64,000 bases of DNA from Acidobacteriaceae bacterium (lineage in GTDB: Bacteria; Acidobacteriota; Terriglobia; Terriglobales; Acidobacteriaceae), in assembly GCA_003151335.1 (NCBI GenBank), contig PLXE01000088.1, positions 1 through 64,000 on the forward strand, in the 5' to 3' direction. Of the stretch, positions 27,610 through 36,322 are shown piece by piece (position 1 is the stretch's first letter; each line of letters opens with the position of its first letter). The notes beneath the pieces are model-generated. The model saw only the letters and a list, made by a program, of their open reading frames with translations, was not told the DNA's origin and did not search any database. The position numbers and the translations under genes are program-made.

Positions 27610-27655
27610 GATCGCTCCCCCTCCTCGAATTCCGGCCAAGCATGGCATGTGATGG

Positions 27656-27702
27656 CGAAAATCCCCACCCAGGCAAAAGAGCCTTGGGTGGGCACCCTCA
27701 GG
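27656..27702. repeat. Intergenic palindrome, family C copy 2
   Basis: CCCCACCCAGGC ... GCCTTGGGTGGG stem with CGAAAAT before and CACCCTCAGG after, like 26047-26094. It occupies the 118-bp gap between the two secreted-protein genes. Confidence 0.65.
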
Positions 27703-27727
27703 ACGGTAGCTTTGGGCCGCAGCCTTA

Positions 27728-29596
27728 TCAATTATCACAAGCTAGACAACGAACTTGCTTACCACCTCTCTGAGTGTTCGTAAAACTCACCACGGTAATG
27801 CCAGCTCCGATGGTGGTTGTCATACTGGATTGGGGCAGATTTATGCTATACGTACAAGCATTACATTCATCCGTGACGTTCGTCAGTGGATAGGTAGGAT
27901 TGGGCGTTTCCGCAATCGTCACCGGCGTGTTAACCGGGAATGTGCCAGCCACCAACTGACAGAAGCCACCCTGGCTCGGCGGCCCCGCTTCTACCTGAAA
28001 TGGGGGCATACCGGTTACCGTAAAGGTGAACTCCGTACCGACTGGAGTACCCAGACCCGCAATCTTACAGACCTTCAACTGACTAGGCGAAGCTGCATAG
28101 TTGGTAAAGGTTGCGAGGGTTTCGAGCGAGACGTCGCCTGCCGCGACCGGTACGTCGGTGGCGTATAGGTCAGGCAGCGTCCATGAAATCAGGTCAGGAA
28201 CGCACTGTCCAAATTGGTTATACGAGCATGCGGTAACGTTTGAGACCAAGGCGCCGATCGTCGGCGCTTCGGTAAGAGCGACCACACCGGAGGGAACTTG
28301 GACAGCTCCTGAGCACTCGCCAACCGGAACCTGAATCGTACCGCTGCTAAAGAGTGGAGCGGTCACCGTGAAATCGAATATCCCACTGACCGGGTACTCG
28401 GGGTTTGACTGCTTGCAAATCTCAATGTAGCCGTTATTGTCAGGGTTCGAACAGTTCTGGTTGTAGATGACATATTTCGGACGGCTGAGTCCCGAGGTAA
28501 TGAAATGTGACTCATTACAGGTTCCAGGAGTCCAGGGACTCCCCGATGGGTGCAGGCCGGTACAAGTGATCGGGTCGATGATGTCGATTGTCCCCGCAAG
28601 GTAATTAGCAAGCAGGATCTTGCCGGGGTTGAGGGGGTCGGTGGCGGGAGCGACGGTCAGGCCTATGGGCAGGACACCCGCCCCACTGAGGTCGGGTATA
28701 AAGTTCAAGGGGCAGAAGGGAGAGCCGCAACTTCCGCCGGGGGCAAACTCAAAGGTGCCGGTGTCAAGAGTGGGTGAAGTGTATGGGCTGTTGGCCCAGA
28801 GATTGCCGTTGTTATCGAAGGCGAGCCCCGACAAGTGCTCCCAGCAATGGGTTCCGGCGACGCCAAAGTTGGCGCAATTATTCTGCGGGGGCGGCGGCGC
28901 GTGCGGCAGGATCTCCCCCAGCGGCGGCAGCGGTAGATTGAGATTGGGGTTAGCGGCAAACTCGTTCACGCCCAAACCGCCAAAAATGAAGTGGGTGGTG
29001 AAGATGTTGCCGCCATAGGCGCAGGCAACACCCGGGGCACAAATCCCCAGCCCAAGGTCGTGGGTGGTATCAAGGGTGGTCTGCCCCGGATTCAGCATGA
29101 GCCAGGGAGAGGCTGACAGGGGAGTCAGGGAAAAAATATCACTACCCCCAGAAGCGTAGAGCAGCGAGCCCGTTCCATTGACAGCCAGACCGGCGACACC
29201 TCCGCCAGCGGTCACAGCGTTTAGAAACGGTGCTTGCTGGTTCACCAGGTTCATGCTGTAGACTTGGATAGCGCTCGAATTATTTGCGACGTACAGCACA
29301 TTCTTGCTGCCTGAGAGACAGGCGACTCCTTCGCCCCCGCCTCCTCCGCCGCTACCAAGAAGGGCCGGATTTAGTTCCGACGTGCCGCTATCGGAATACA
29401 CCTTGATCTGACTGCCATCACTCACCAAAATACAAGGAAATTGCCCTGGGGGGCAGGGTCCGCTTTGAGCATGGGCGGCTCCAACGAAGAGAACCAGACC
29501 TACGGCAATGACGAACATCTGGGGAAGAGTCTTCCTACTCGCCGCAGCCATTTTCATCGTCAGCGATTTCAACTTGAGTGTGCATTGATTGGTCAT
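27728..29596 (-). CDS. Large secreted protein with propeller-like half and repeated beta-sandwich domains
   Basis: 622 residues. The signal segment is 'MFVIAVGLVLFVGAAHAQ'. Residues about 30-390 have the look of a beta-propeller with NHL/SMP-like text ('GLAVNGTGSLLYAS', 'GLAFDNNGNLWANS', 'GLTVAPATDPLNPGKILLAN'). The C-terminal part contains two copies of a beta-sandwich ('EICKQSNPEYPVSGIFDFTV...' and 'KVCKIAGLGTPVGTEFTFTV...') resembling prealbumin-like or SdrD-B-like repeats of surface proteins. No anchor motif is visible. Start ATG 29596, GGAGAACAG upstream. Just upstream of the GloVer gene on the same strand, so the two may be co-expressed. Confidence 0.75.
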   Translation of the reverse strand: MTNQCTLKLKSLTMKMAAASRKTLPQMFVIAVGLVLFVGAAHAQSGPCPPGQFPCILVSDGSQIKVYSDSGTSELNPALLGSGGGGGGEGVACLSGSKNVLYVANNSSAIQVYSMNLVNQQAPFLNAVTAGGGVAGLAVNGTGSLLYASGGSDIFSLTPLSASPWLMLNPGQTTLDTTHDLGLGICAPGVACAYGGNIFTTHFIFGGLGVNEFAANPNLNLPLPPLGEILPHAPPPPQNNCANFGVAGTHCWEHLSGLAFDNNGNLWANSPYTSPTLDTGTFEFAPGGSCGSPFCPLNFIPDLSGAGVLPIGLTVAPATDPLNPGKILLANYLAGTIDIIDPITCTGLHPSGSPWTPGTCNESHFITSGLSRPKYVIYNQNCSNPDNNGYIEICKQSNPEYPVSGIFDFTVTAPLFSSGTIQVPVGECSGAVQVPSGVVALTEAPTIGALVSNVTACSYNQFGQCVPDLISWTLPDLYATDVPVAAGDVSLETLATFTNYAASPSQLKVCKIAGLGTPVGTEFTFTVTGMPPFQVEAGPPSQGGFCQLVAGTFPVNTPVTIAETPNPTYPLTNVTDECNACTYSINLPQSSMTTTIGAGITVVSFTNTQRGGKQVRCLACDN

Positions 29597-30825
29597 GTCT
29601 GTTCTCCAAGGCGCCAAACTCGGGCGCAGATTTAAGGGGCAACGTACCGTCGCCGAGTTAACCCAGGTTGCCGTGAAGGTCGGGTCGTCAGTCCGACGCA
29701 GCAAACCTGCGGTCGATGCTTTCGTCTCACCGTCTGTGCGAGTGGCGTACAACGAAATCATGCCCGCACGAGGGCGCACGCGATTCTTCAGTGTCGATGG
29801 GGCCCGACGCCTTGGCTCACAAAGAGAAAAGTGGCGACATGGCGCCGCGGAGAGCCAAGGACGGCGAGAGCGGCGCCAACTTCAGTAGGGCCCCAGGGGA
29901 AAGGCTTCTTTACTCCTGCCGCTCCGCGAAGGAATCGGCGGATACCATGCGGGAGTTCCCTGCCTGAGTTCCTAAACAACTAAATGCTTGCTCACCCACG
30001 CCTCGAACGGGGTCACGAGGTGTCGTACGTAAATGGGGCCGACTAGAGGAAGGTCTCGGCCAAGAGTGGAGACATAATGTTCCCGATTTGTCAAGATGTC
30101 AAGCACTTTGTTGACAAAATTTTAATAAATCATCGGTGGGGGGTGGAGTCTCCAAGCCTCGCCTCAAAGAAAACCAGGATGGGGCACCCTCTATAACCGT
30201 GTCGGCGTTGTCAAGAGACACGACCAGCGGCCGAAGGTTTTGTTTTTTTCCTTCGTGGAAAGGTTTTGTTTTTCCCTTGCATTGCTCATACCCCAAGGCT
30301 CGCGATTGAGAATCAGACGGTGGAACTGATTCCACCAGCCATCTATTCGGTCACTGACTCCCGACCATGATTCGTTGTTCGAACTTCCCGGCTTTGCGGG
30401 AAGGCAAGGTGCCCAATCAGGCGAACGATGACTTACGACTCCACCAGGGTGCCCCGCGGGCTGCCGGGTTCCCCATCCTAGCCTTCCTTTGGCCAGGGTG
30501 GGGATTTCGTTTGCCCTGAGCTTGTCGATTTGCTCAGCGTCCGGCTGACCCATGCGCCAGTCCCGCCTTGCGGGACGAAACAGCTTAGCCCAGGGCGGAA
30601 GCCCTGGGTCAAGTGGGAAATAAAACCGAGTCCCGTAGGGACGGCACATGCTCTGGTACCTTCACCAACACGGCAGTGACCCAGGTTAGCCCAACAAAGG
30701 GGCGAATCCTGGGGCACCGGGCGCCAGCCTCGTACTGCTTCCGGCGCAGCGAGACAAATCCGGCTTTCCTTTTTTGCCGGAAATAACCCCACGGCCCGCA
30801 GCAGAAGACGCCAGAATCAACCGCG
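29597..30825. other. Gene-poor, repeat-rich stretch
   Basis: About 1.2 kb without a convincing gene. The open frames that exist change character abruptly and read through repeats. It holds a family C-like element at 30470-30516 and a family D element at 30586-30647 (AGCCCAGGGC-GGAA-GCCCTGGGT followed by GAGTCCCGTAGGGACGGCACA), also found at 51269-51343. An AT-rich patch lies at 30070-30130. Confidence 0.6.
30586..30647 (+). repeat. Intergenic repeat, family D copy 1
   Basis: A hairpin AGCCCAGGGC/GCCCTGGGT, then AAGTGGGAAATAAAACCGAG and a second hairpin around GTCCC-GTA-GGGAC ending GGCACA. The layout matches 51269-51343, where the first hairpin arms differ (AGCCCAGCAC/GTGCTGGGT). Confidence 0.7.
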
Positions 30826-31728
30826 TCACTTGAAGGCAGGTCCTTGGAAGGCTGGTACTCGGAAGGCAGGTCCATGGAAGGCAGATACTGGGAAGGCAGG
30901 TCCCTGGAAGGCGGGTACTGGGAAGGCAGGTCCTTGGAGGGCGGGTACCCGGACGGTAGGTCCTTGGAAGGCAGGTCGTTGGAAGGCAGGTACGCTCAGG
31001 TCGCTCAGGTCGCTCAGGTCGGCACCGCTCGCGTCGGCAAGGGTTAGGTCGGCATCAGGTGGCGAGATAGCCTTTGGCGACGCCTCTCTCACTCTCGGTG
31101 GAGCGGCTTGGCTCTGGGTCGCTTCCTTCTTTGCCTTGGTGATCTCGCCAGCCCTCTTTCCTTCTTCTACTATTCCTTTGAAGCCTGGAGTCGCGTAGCT
31201 ATCCAGTGTTGCGAGGGGCGGGGATGTTCCGTCCAAAGCATAGCTAGTTCCGCATGGAACTGCCTTGCATTGAACTGCCGGCTGCTCTATGTTCGCGGAT
31301 TCTGGAGTCACGTAGCTATCCAGTGTTGAGAAGCGGGGCGGTGTTCCGTCCAATGCATGACTAGTTCTGGGGTGAACAGCCGGGTGCTCTGTGTACGATG
31401 GAGGCCCGTCGAACCCAATACCGGGACCCGTGCAGTAGGCGACAAAGGATGCAATTGCGTCCCAAAAATGGTTAGTGCCGCCGTGGTCTGCCGGGTGCTC
31501 TATGTTCGCGGATTCTGAAGTCGCGTAGGGATCCACTGTCGAGCGGGATTCCGAGGGGAAGGCTCGGCCCCCACGCGCATCGAATTCCTCGGTTCTTGAG
31601 GGCCGAAGCCTTTGCTCGTATGCAGAGATACCCATCCAGTAGACGACAAAGGATGCAACGAAGAGCGCAGCACAGGATAGAATCTTGATCGGTGCTTGCG
31701 CCCTTCTGCTTCGCTTCGATGCTGCCAT
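30826..31728 (-). CDS. Membrane-anchored repeat protein of unknown function
   Basis: 300 residues from the ATG at 31728. One membrane helix is at about 13-32 ('KILSCAALFVASFVVYWMGI'), with the remainder outside or inside unknown. Residues 60-185 hold diverged copies of a unit like 'ALDGTPPRFSTLDSYVTPESANIEQPAV'. Residues about 218-240 look like the start of pentapeptide repeats ('DADLTLADASGADLSDLSDL'), but from about 243 the frame runs into a 15-bp minisatellite read as 'VPAFQGPAF'. This C-terminus may be a frame-shifted continuation: another minus-strand frame over the minisatellite reads pentads 'YLPSNDLPSK'. I would treat the gene as real but possibly decaying. Confidence 0.55.
   Translation of the reverse strand: MAASKRSRRAQAPIKILSCAALFVASFVVYWMGISAYEQRLRPSRTEEFDARGGRAFPSESRSTVDPYATSESANIEHPADHGGTNHFWDAIASFVAYCTGPGIGFDGPPSYTEHPAVHPRTSHALDGTPPRFSTLDSYVTPESANIEQPAVQCKAVPCGTSYALDGTSPPLATLDSYATPGFKGIVEEGKRAGEITKAKKEATQSQAAPPRVREASPKAISPPDADLTLADASGADLSDLSDLSVPAFQRPAFQGPTVRVPALQGPAFPVPAFQGPAFPVSAFHGPAFRVPAFQGPAFK
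30841..30990. repeat. 15-bp minisatellite, ten units
   Basis: Ten in-register copies of a 15-bp unit, alternating TCCTTGGAAGGCAGG and TACTGGGAAGGCAGG types, so a 30-bp higher-order unit. Every unit keeps GGAAGGC or a one-base variant (GGAGGGC, GGACGGT). It is followed by three copies of a 9-bp unit, TCGCTCAGG (30993-31019). In any frame it gives five-residue periodic peptides. Confidence 0.85.
31186..31530. repeat. Diverged direct repeats of about 120 bp
   Basis: 'GTAGCTATCCAGTGTTG' occurs at about 31193-31209 and again at about 31312-31328, followed each time by 'TTCCGTCCAA(A/T)GCATG/AGCTAG'. 'GTGCTCTATGTTCGCGGATTCTG' type text occurs at about 31286-31306 and 31495-31518. They encode the internal repeats of the 30826-31728 protein, so the coding repeats arose by recent DNA duplication. 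Confidence 0.6.
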
Positions 31729-32085
31729 ATAGCTTATTCTTACGTTGGAATGTCCGTTTTGGCTCCCAACAGCCCCAATATATACCCGTCGAGCGATTCC
31801 AGCGCACTTTTTTCTTTGGCTGGGCCCGTGTTGCGCCAGATGGATCCATCGCTGTGCAGTTGAAACAAGTCTTTGCTGCCGGGTGCCCCACCCAAGCTTC
31901 TTTTGCTTGGGTGGGTGTGTTGACTTTCGTCGGCACGCGAACACACGGCGTGATACAAAATTCCAGGTCTCTCTCCAAGCAAGACAAAATCCCCGCCCAA
32001 GCAAAACCAGCTTGGACGGGGCACCCTCATCTGAGTAGTATCACCGGCATCCTTGGCTGGGCCACCCGTCCATCCGGCCCACTAG
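31729..32085. repeat. Intergenic stretch with two family C palindromes
   Basis: GCCCCACCCAAGC/GCTTGGGTGGG at 31882-31917 and CCCCGCCCAAGC/GCTTGGACGGGG at 31985-32030, separated by about 70 bases. They sit in the gap between the repeat-protein gene and the small zinc-ribbon-like gene upstream. No coding frame is supported. Confidence 0.6.
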
Positions 32086-32325
32086 TCAAATCTTGTCAAC
32101 CCAGGTCGGTGGTGGTGGATCAGACACCTTCACCGTCGCCAGATCGTGACGTTTGTATCTGTGAGTTGTGCCGCACTCACCACACTGAATATCAAACCAT
32201 CCCGGCATCGGATCAGGGAGTGGATAAATTGGCTGACCAGAGTACGGACCAGCGTACTTGACGGCTATACTCGCGGTACAGTTCGGAGTCTTGCACTGTA
32301 GAATCCAGTAAACGTATTCTTGCAT
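32086..32325 (-). CDS. Small zinc-ribbon-like protein
   Basis: 79 residues with two Cys pairs: 'LQCKTPNC' at about 9-16 and 'IQCGECGTTHRYKRHDL' at about 46-62. Four cysteines in CxxxxC...CxxC spacing suggest a zinc ribbon, followed by a basic His/Arg/Lys stretch. Unknown family. It is separated from the next upstream small membrane protein by 11 bp, so the two probably share a transcript. Start ATG 32325. Confidence 0.65.
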   Translation of the reverse strand: MQEYVYWILQCKTPNCTASIAVKYAGPYSGQPIYPLPDPMPGWFDIQCGECGTTHRYKRHDLATVKVSDPPPPTWVDKI

Positions 32326-32336
32326 AGCGGCCTAGT

Positions 32337-32555
32337 TTAACTCGCCCAAGCCCATTTTACGAGACGAACAACTCCAATCACGGCACAAATGACTCCGACA
32401 AGTCCGGTAAGAATTACCGCTGGAATAGCCAATGGGCCGGGGAGCCATTCTTCGTCCGCTGCTATTGTCTCGCCAGCTACTAGAATCCAGCATCCGATGG
32501 CACAAAGTATCCATCCCCACCACGGAAGGTCTGAGGCGCTTATTGGGAAGTCCAT
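32337..32555 (-). CDS. Small two-helix membrane protein
   Basis: 72 residues with two hydrophobic segments: about 11-29 ('PWWGWILCAIGCWILVAGE') and about 42-66 ('LAIPAVILTGLVGVICAVIGVVRLV'), joined by an acidic loop 'ADEEWLPG'. A helical hairpin in the membrane is expected. Function unknown. It sits 10 bp after the DUF3800 gene end and before the zinc-ribbon gene, possibly one operon. Start ATG 32555. Confidence 0.6.
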   Translation of the reverse strand: MDFPISASDLPWWGWILCAIGCWILVAGETIAADEEWLPGPLAIPAVILTGLVGVICAVIGVVRLVKWAWAS

Positions 32556-32565
32556 AGCGCCGCGA

Positions 32566-33404
32566 TTATACGCCTTGTTTTGAGTATGAACTCCTTAAAT
32601 ACGCCGGCACTTCCTCTAATAGCGGTTCTATTCCTGCTTCATCAAAAAAGGGGAAATCGTGAACACTGCGCGCATGTTTCAGTAAGGCTCTTAGTCTTGG
32701 ATGAATAGGCTGTTGTGCGACCGCTTCCACCCCTCTAACCTTTCCGAACTGATACATCTCGTAAGCAAGTAAATCAGCCGCTTGCAAACCAGCGGCATCC
32801 TCGCTGGGCAACAGAGATAACGCGCCTAGTCGGTCGCGGAAACCGTATGTTTCGTCTTTTTTCATCAGCTTGAAAATATCGCTCGCATGATTCTTGAACT
32901 GCTTGTTTAGATCGAAAGCGTAATGAACTTTAAGATGTTGTTTGCAAGTCCGAGCAGGGTACAGTATGCAGGCTTGAAATGGTAAGTAATACGTTTGGTT
33001 AGGCGCGCTGGGGGATATCCACTTGCTTGAAGATTCATCGTATCTCCCCCCAGTCAGAAGCATCCTCTCGTGCTTGTTTAGTTTCTTCCAAGCAGACACT
33101 TTCAGAGTCGCTACCACTGGATAGAGGCGGAAAGCGCGTATGCACTCCACGAGATCAGCTAGGAACTTATCCGCCTTTGCGTCCGTCCAGTTAGCATACA
33201 AGCCTTTACGTTTCCCATCCTTTGTGCGCGCCCAAAACTTACAAGAGTGAAATTCCTTCAAACCTGGGGTCTGTGCGTCTTTTAGTATTTGCCCCCAGCG
33301 TCGTTCAAATCCCCTCCATTGTTTTCGCTGCCCCAATAGCCGCCCACAACGCAAATATGCGCTCCATCTTGAATTCCGCTTTCGTCCATGTCGGCTTCAA
33401 GCAT
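32566..33404 (-). pseudogene. DUF3800-type protein gene with an apparent frameshift
   Basis: The body reading from 33354 to 32566 (262 residues) has DUF3800 character: 'WRGFERRWGQIL' near the start, 'HYAFDLNKQF', 'DAAGLQAADLLAYE' near the end. It lacks the family's N-terminal 'DESG' strand. That strand is present just upstream in another frame: from ATG 33404 the sequence reads 'MLEADMDESGIQDG' then 'ICVVGGYWGSE', and it joins the body perfectly if one A is added to the run of four A at 33322-33325 (minus strand). So either a sequencing error in a homopolymer or a real frameshift. DUF3800 proteins are linked to mobile and defence regions and resemble RNase H-fold nucleases. Confidence 0.75.
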
Positions 33405-33480
33405 ACAAAACAGTTTCCTTCCATCTCTCGGATGAACATGACACGGGCGGGTGGCACGCCCTAGCGCCTCTCAATAACAT

Positions 33481-33520
33481 GGGTGCCCCGCTCTAGCCTG
33501 GTTTTGGCTAGGGCGGGGCA
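33481..33520. repeat. Intergenic palindrome, family B copy 3
   Basis: GGGTGCCCCGCTCTAGCC ... GGCTAGGGCGGGGCA hairpin, 42 bases beyond the end of the ArsA-type operon, where it could terminate that operon. Confidence 0.65.
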
Positions 33521-33562
33521 GTTATGGCTCAACTCCTTCACTGCAGCCGTGTAGCAGCGCGG

Positions 33563-34579
33563 CTAGCGGAGCGCGTCCATGGGAGAACTAATCTCCTGCT
33601 TGGCAGGAAACACATAGCGCGCGACTCCCTGCAACGATTCCGTCCCGCGCACTTCGTTATCGAGCAGAGGCACAACCGCCCGCACATTGTCGAAGTCGCG
33701 CCAGATTTCCTGCATGTAGCCGTCTTGCATGGCCACCCGGTTGCGGACGAACTCGGGCGAGTCGGGCCGGACCTGGTCTTTCTGAATCACCATGTTCACG
33801 ATGACCCCGCCGACGGGGATACCGAAATCGTGGAACCAGTTGATGAATCGCTTGATCACGGCGATGGGTAACGCCTCCGGCAGGGTGACAAAGAAGAAGG
33901 CGGTTTGCTCGACGTCGGTCAGCAATTCTCGCGCCTTCAAGATCCGTTCGCGAAAACCGACCAGGTACTCCATCAGCGGGTCGGTTTGCTTCTTCTTGGT
34001 GAAAGACAGAAGTTCGCGCAGGGTCTGCGCCTCGGCGCGCGATTTCACCATCTTGTTGACCCAGAGCGAATACACCTTGCTCATGCCCAGCAGACGGCGG
34101 GCATTGGCGGTGGGCGCGGTGTCGAAGACGTAGGCGTCATATTCGTTCTTGAGCATCAGGTCAACCATGTTCTCGAACATCGCCGATTCTTCGAACGCCG
34201 GATTCATGGTGGCGCTCTCGACAAAGGCGTCGGCCTGGGTGGAAATTTCGGCGAACTTGAGGAACCAGCGGATCTTGGTCTTGATGTCCTGCTTGGAGCG
34301 TTCGATGGTCTCCTTGGTGTCGATCTCGTACGCCCACAGGTTGGGGACGCCGGTGACCTGGGTCGGCGCTCCATAGACGTTCTGGTCCAGCAACCCGCTC
34401 AAGCTGTGCACGGGGTTGGTGGAGGCCAGCATGGTGCGCTTGCCCTCGCGCGCCAGGTGCAGGGCGGTGACGCCCGCCATGGTTGTCTTGCCTACGCCGC
34501 CCTTGCCGCCAAAGAACATGAACTTCATTTTGGGATGCGCGGTCACAAATTCGGTAAAGCTCTCTTTTATCTCAGACAT
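33563..34579 (-). CDS. ArsA/Get3-family ATPase, degenerate type II subunit
   Basis: 338 residues. Walker A 'GGKGGVGKTT' at about 24-33 with both family lysines. The switch I motif, normally 'DPAHSLSD', reads 'STNPVHSLSG': the first Asp is Asn55, matching the Get3 D57N change known to stop hydrolysis, and the second Asp is Gly. Switch II is 'FDTAPTANARRLL' (from about 152) instead of DTAPTGHTLR. It should bind but perhaps not hydrolyse ATP and may pair with the upstream ATPase. The ATG at 34579 leaves 7 bp after that gene; ATG 34606 would overlap it by 20 bp and is the alternative. Last gene of the four-gene operon. Confidence 0.85.
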   Translation of the reverse strand: MSEIKESFTEFVTAHPKMKFMFFGGKGGVGKTTMAGVTALHLAREGKRTMLASTNPVHSLSGLLDQNVYGAPTQVTGVPNLWAYEIDTKETIERSKQDIKTKIRWFLKFAEISTQADAFVESATMNPAFEESAMFENMVDLMLKNEYDAYVFDTAPTANARRLLGMSKVYSLWVNKMVKSRAEAQTLRELLSFTKKKQTDPLMEYLVGFRERILKARELLTDVEQTAFFFVTLPEALPIAVIKRFINWFHDFGIPVGGVIVNMVIQKDQVRPDSPEFVRNRVAMQDGYMQEIWRDFDNVRAVVPLLDNEVRGTESLQGVARYVFPAKQEISSPMDALR

Positions 34580-34586
34580 ATTCCGC

Positions 34587-35570
34587 TCACATTTTTCCGT
34601 TGCCATACATGATGTCGGCCAGTCTCTCGATCATCACCAGCCCGGTAATGTCACGCTCAAGTTCTGGAACGCGCCCCACGACCTGCTTGCCGAAAATCTT
34701 GTCAATCTTCCGCAAGTAGTCTCCCTGCATGGTGAGACGCTTCTGGAGATAGGGTGGTATTACCTGTCCGGCCAGGTCCGCCGGAAGCACACGGTTCACC
34801 ACATACCCGACAATGGGAACATCGAATTTGGCGAACAGTCCGGCCGCCTTTTCGGTGTCGAGAATGATCATCTCCTCCGGCACTATCACGAAAAAGAACG
34901 CTGTCTTGTCTTTGTCCGTCAAAATACGCGAGGACTGGTTGATGCGGTCCTTGATGTATTGCAGCTCGGTCAGGATATGGTCTTCTTCGGTGGTCTTCTG
35001 GCGTTTTATGCGCGCCACCATCTCTTCCTGCTCGCGCATCTCCTGGCGAAGCTTGGTGATGCGATTAATCCACTCGTCGTACACCTTCGCCATGGAAAGG
35101 TAGTAGAGCGCGTGCCCCAGCGGCACCAGATCGTAGATGTAATAGTCGTACTCGCCTCCGACCACGATATCGACCACCGCATCGAAGATGGCGGACTCCT
35201 CCATGGCCGGTTCCGCCGACGCCGCCTGAATGTACTGCTCGATTTCCTCGGGCACGGCATCCAGGCCATACATGTCGCGGATCTTTTTGCGGATCTGCTC
35301 CTGGTAATCGTGGATGTGGCGGTCGGCATCGACCTCTTGCGCGTAGAGGTTGGGCATGATCTCGACCGCGCCCTTGCCAAAAATGTCGCGCTGAAAGATG
35401 TCGCTGAGCGACGCCTGGGGATCGACGGAGAAGACCAGCACCTTGTGCCCTTGCTTCGCCAGCCAGTACGCCGTGGCCGCGGAGAAGGTGGTCTTGCCGA
35501 GTCCACCCTTGCCGCCGAACATGATGTAGCGGCGGTCCTTGTGGGTTTCGAATGCTTCTCGCAATGACAT
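34587..35570 (-). CDS. ArsA/Get3-family ATPase, type I subunit
   Basis: 327 residues. Walker A 'GGKGGLGKTT' at 19-28; switch I keeps its aspartates ('VDPQASLSD', Asp50) but has Gln-Ala in place of Ala-His; switch II reads 'YDLVPLGHALYYL' (Asp147) instead of DTAPTGHTLR. So it keeps what the downstream partner lost in switch I, and differs in switch II. ArsA-type enzymes drive arsenite efflux; Get3 targets tail-anchored membrane proteins. No arsenic gene is nearby, and it lacks the ArsA double length. Start ATG 35570. Operon with two small proteins upstream. Confidence 0.88.
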   Translation of the reverse strand: MSLREAFETHKDRRYIMFGGKGGLGKTTFSAATAYWLAKQGHKVLVFSVDPQASLSDIFQRDIFGKGAVEIMPNLYAQEVDADRHIHDYQEQIRKKIRDMYGLDAVPEEIEQYIQAASAEPAMEESAIFDAVVDIVVGGEYDYYIYDLVPLGHALYYLSMAKVYDEWINRITKLRQEMREQEEMVARIKRQKTTEEDHILTELQYIKDRINQSSRILTDKDKTAFFFVIVPEEMIILDTEKAAGLFAKFDVPIVGYVVNRVLPADLAGQVIPPYLQKRLTMQGDYLRKIDKIFGKQVVGRVPELERDITGLVMIERLADIMYGNGKM

Positions 35571-35618
35571 GAAAAGTCCTCGTATGAATTGCTGCTATTG
35601 GTTGGCAGTGCTGCCGGC

Positions 35619-35924
35619 TCAGAACATCGCGTCCGATACGTCCTTTTCCCGCAACATGCGGCGCTTCCACGTCGAGATGTTGGGAACGACGTAGGGCAAA
35701 AGCCGCAGTGAGTAATAGGGCGGAAGTATGGGGACTCCGATAAGGTCCCCCATGGTAATCAGGATGAACAGGTGTTCCATGCTGGCGCGGGTGCGCAAGG
35801 CGTAGCGCGACATATCATGCGCGCTCATGCCGTAGGCAATTTCCTTCAGCTTGCTGAACAGTCCCTGTTTCTCTTCTTTCGCTTCGGTTTCTTCCTTTTT
35901 GGTTGGATCGTCTGGCATAGTCAT
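35619..35924 (-). CDS. Small ArsA-operon protein B (paralogue of its upstream neighbour)
   Basis: 101 residues. After a charged Lys/Glu-rich N-terminus ('KKEETEAKEEKQGLFSKLK') comes a conserved core with 'GDLIGVPILPPYY' and 'LRLLPYVVP', then 'STWKRRMLREKDVSD'. The core aligns with the neighbouring 98-residue protein: GDxxGVPxxPPxYxLRxLPYxxPxISTWKRR. The central proline-rich hydrophobic segment may sit in or at the membrane, and the basic WKRR end may face the cytosol. Unknown family; its pairing with ArsA-type ATPases suggests client or anchor. Start ATG 35924; 48-bp gap to the ATPase gene. Confidence 0.72.
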   Translation of the reverse strand: MTMPDDPTKKEETEAKEEKQGLFSKLKEIAYGMSAHDMSRYALRTRASMEHLFILITMGDLIGVPILPPYYSLRLLPYVVPNISTWKRRMLREKDVSDAMF

Positions 35925-35958
35925 AACTCCATTCCGTGTCCGTTATTGGCTCGGGGCG

Positions 35959-36252
35959 TCACACCCCGTGCAGATGAAACTCTTCCCGCTCGGAGAGGTC
36001 ACGCTCGCGCCCGACCCGCCGTTTCCAGGTACTGATCATAGGTACCGCATAGGGCAAGATGCGAAGCGCGTACAGCGGCGGCATCACGGGGACGCCAAGC
36101 ATGTCACCCAGGGTCAGGAGCATGAACGCGGACTCCAGTTCTCCGCGCTGTTCCCGGGCCTGCTGCTCGAACTCGAAAGAGATCATGCCGTAAAAAAACT
36201 CGCGGACGTTGTCAAGCCAACTCCGCGCGGCCGGCATGGTGATTACGCGCAT
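35959..36252 (-). CDS. Small ArsA-operon protein A
   Basis: 98 residues, first gene of the operon. It begins 'MRVITMPAARSWLDNVREFFYGM' and continues to 'GDMLGVPVMPPLYALRILPY' and 'MISTWKRRVGRERDLSE', the same core as the next gene. The two probably form a heteromer or a related pair made by duplication. I choose ATG 36252 (GGAAGAG upstream); the open frame runs further upstream but crosses the divergent gene and its sequence there is unlike a protein. ATG 36237 is an alternative. 34-bp gap to the second small gene. Confidence 0.7.
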   Translation of the reverse strand: MRVITMPAARSWLDNVREFFYGMISFEFEQQAREQRGELESAFMLLTLGDMLGVPVMPPLYALRILPYAVPMISTWKRRVGRERDLSEREEFHLHGV

Positions 36253-36322
36253 GTCAGCGCTCTTCCGGGGCGAGAGTGTATGCCATAATGGTCGTCGGTC
36301 CTTTGACTCAGCCACAAAACCA

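Noticed and set aside
30191-30875. Several minus-strand open frames in the repeat-rich stretch
   Set aside because: They read through repeat families C and D and through the minisatellite, and none has a ribosome-binding site or fold.
30841-31019. CRISPR array
   Set aside because: The units are 15 and 9 bp, contiguous and without unique spacers, so a minisatellite.
34587-35570. Arsenic resistance function for the ArsA-like genes
   Set aside because: ArsA is usually a double-length ATPase next to arsB/arsD/arsR. Here the proteins are single length, with altered switch motifs and no ars genes nearby.
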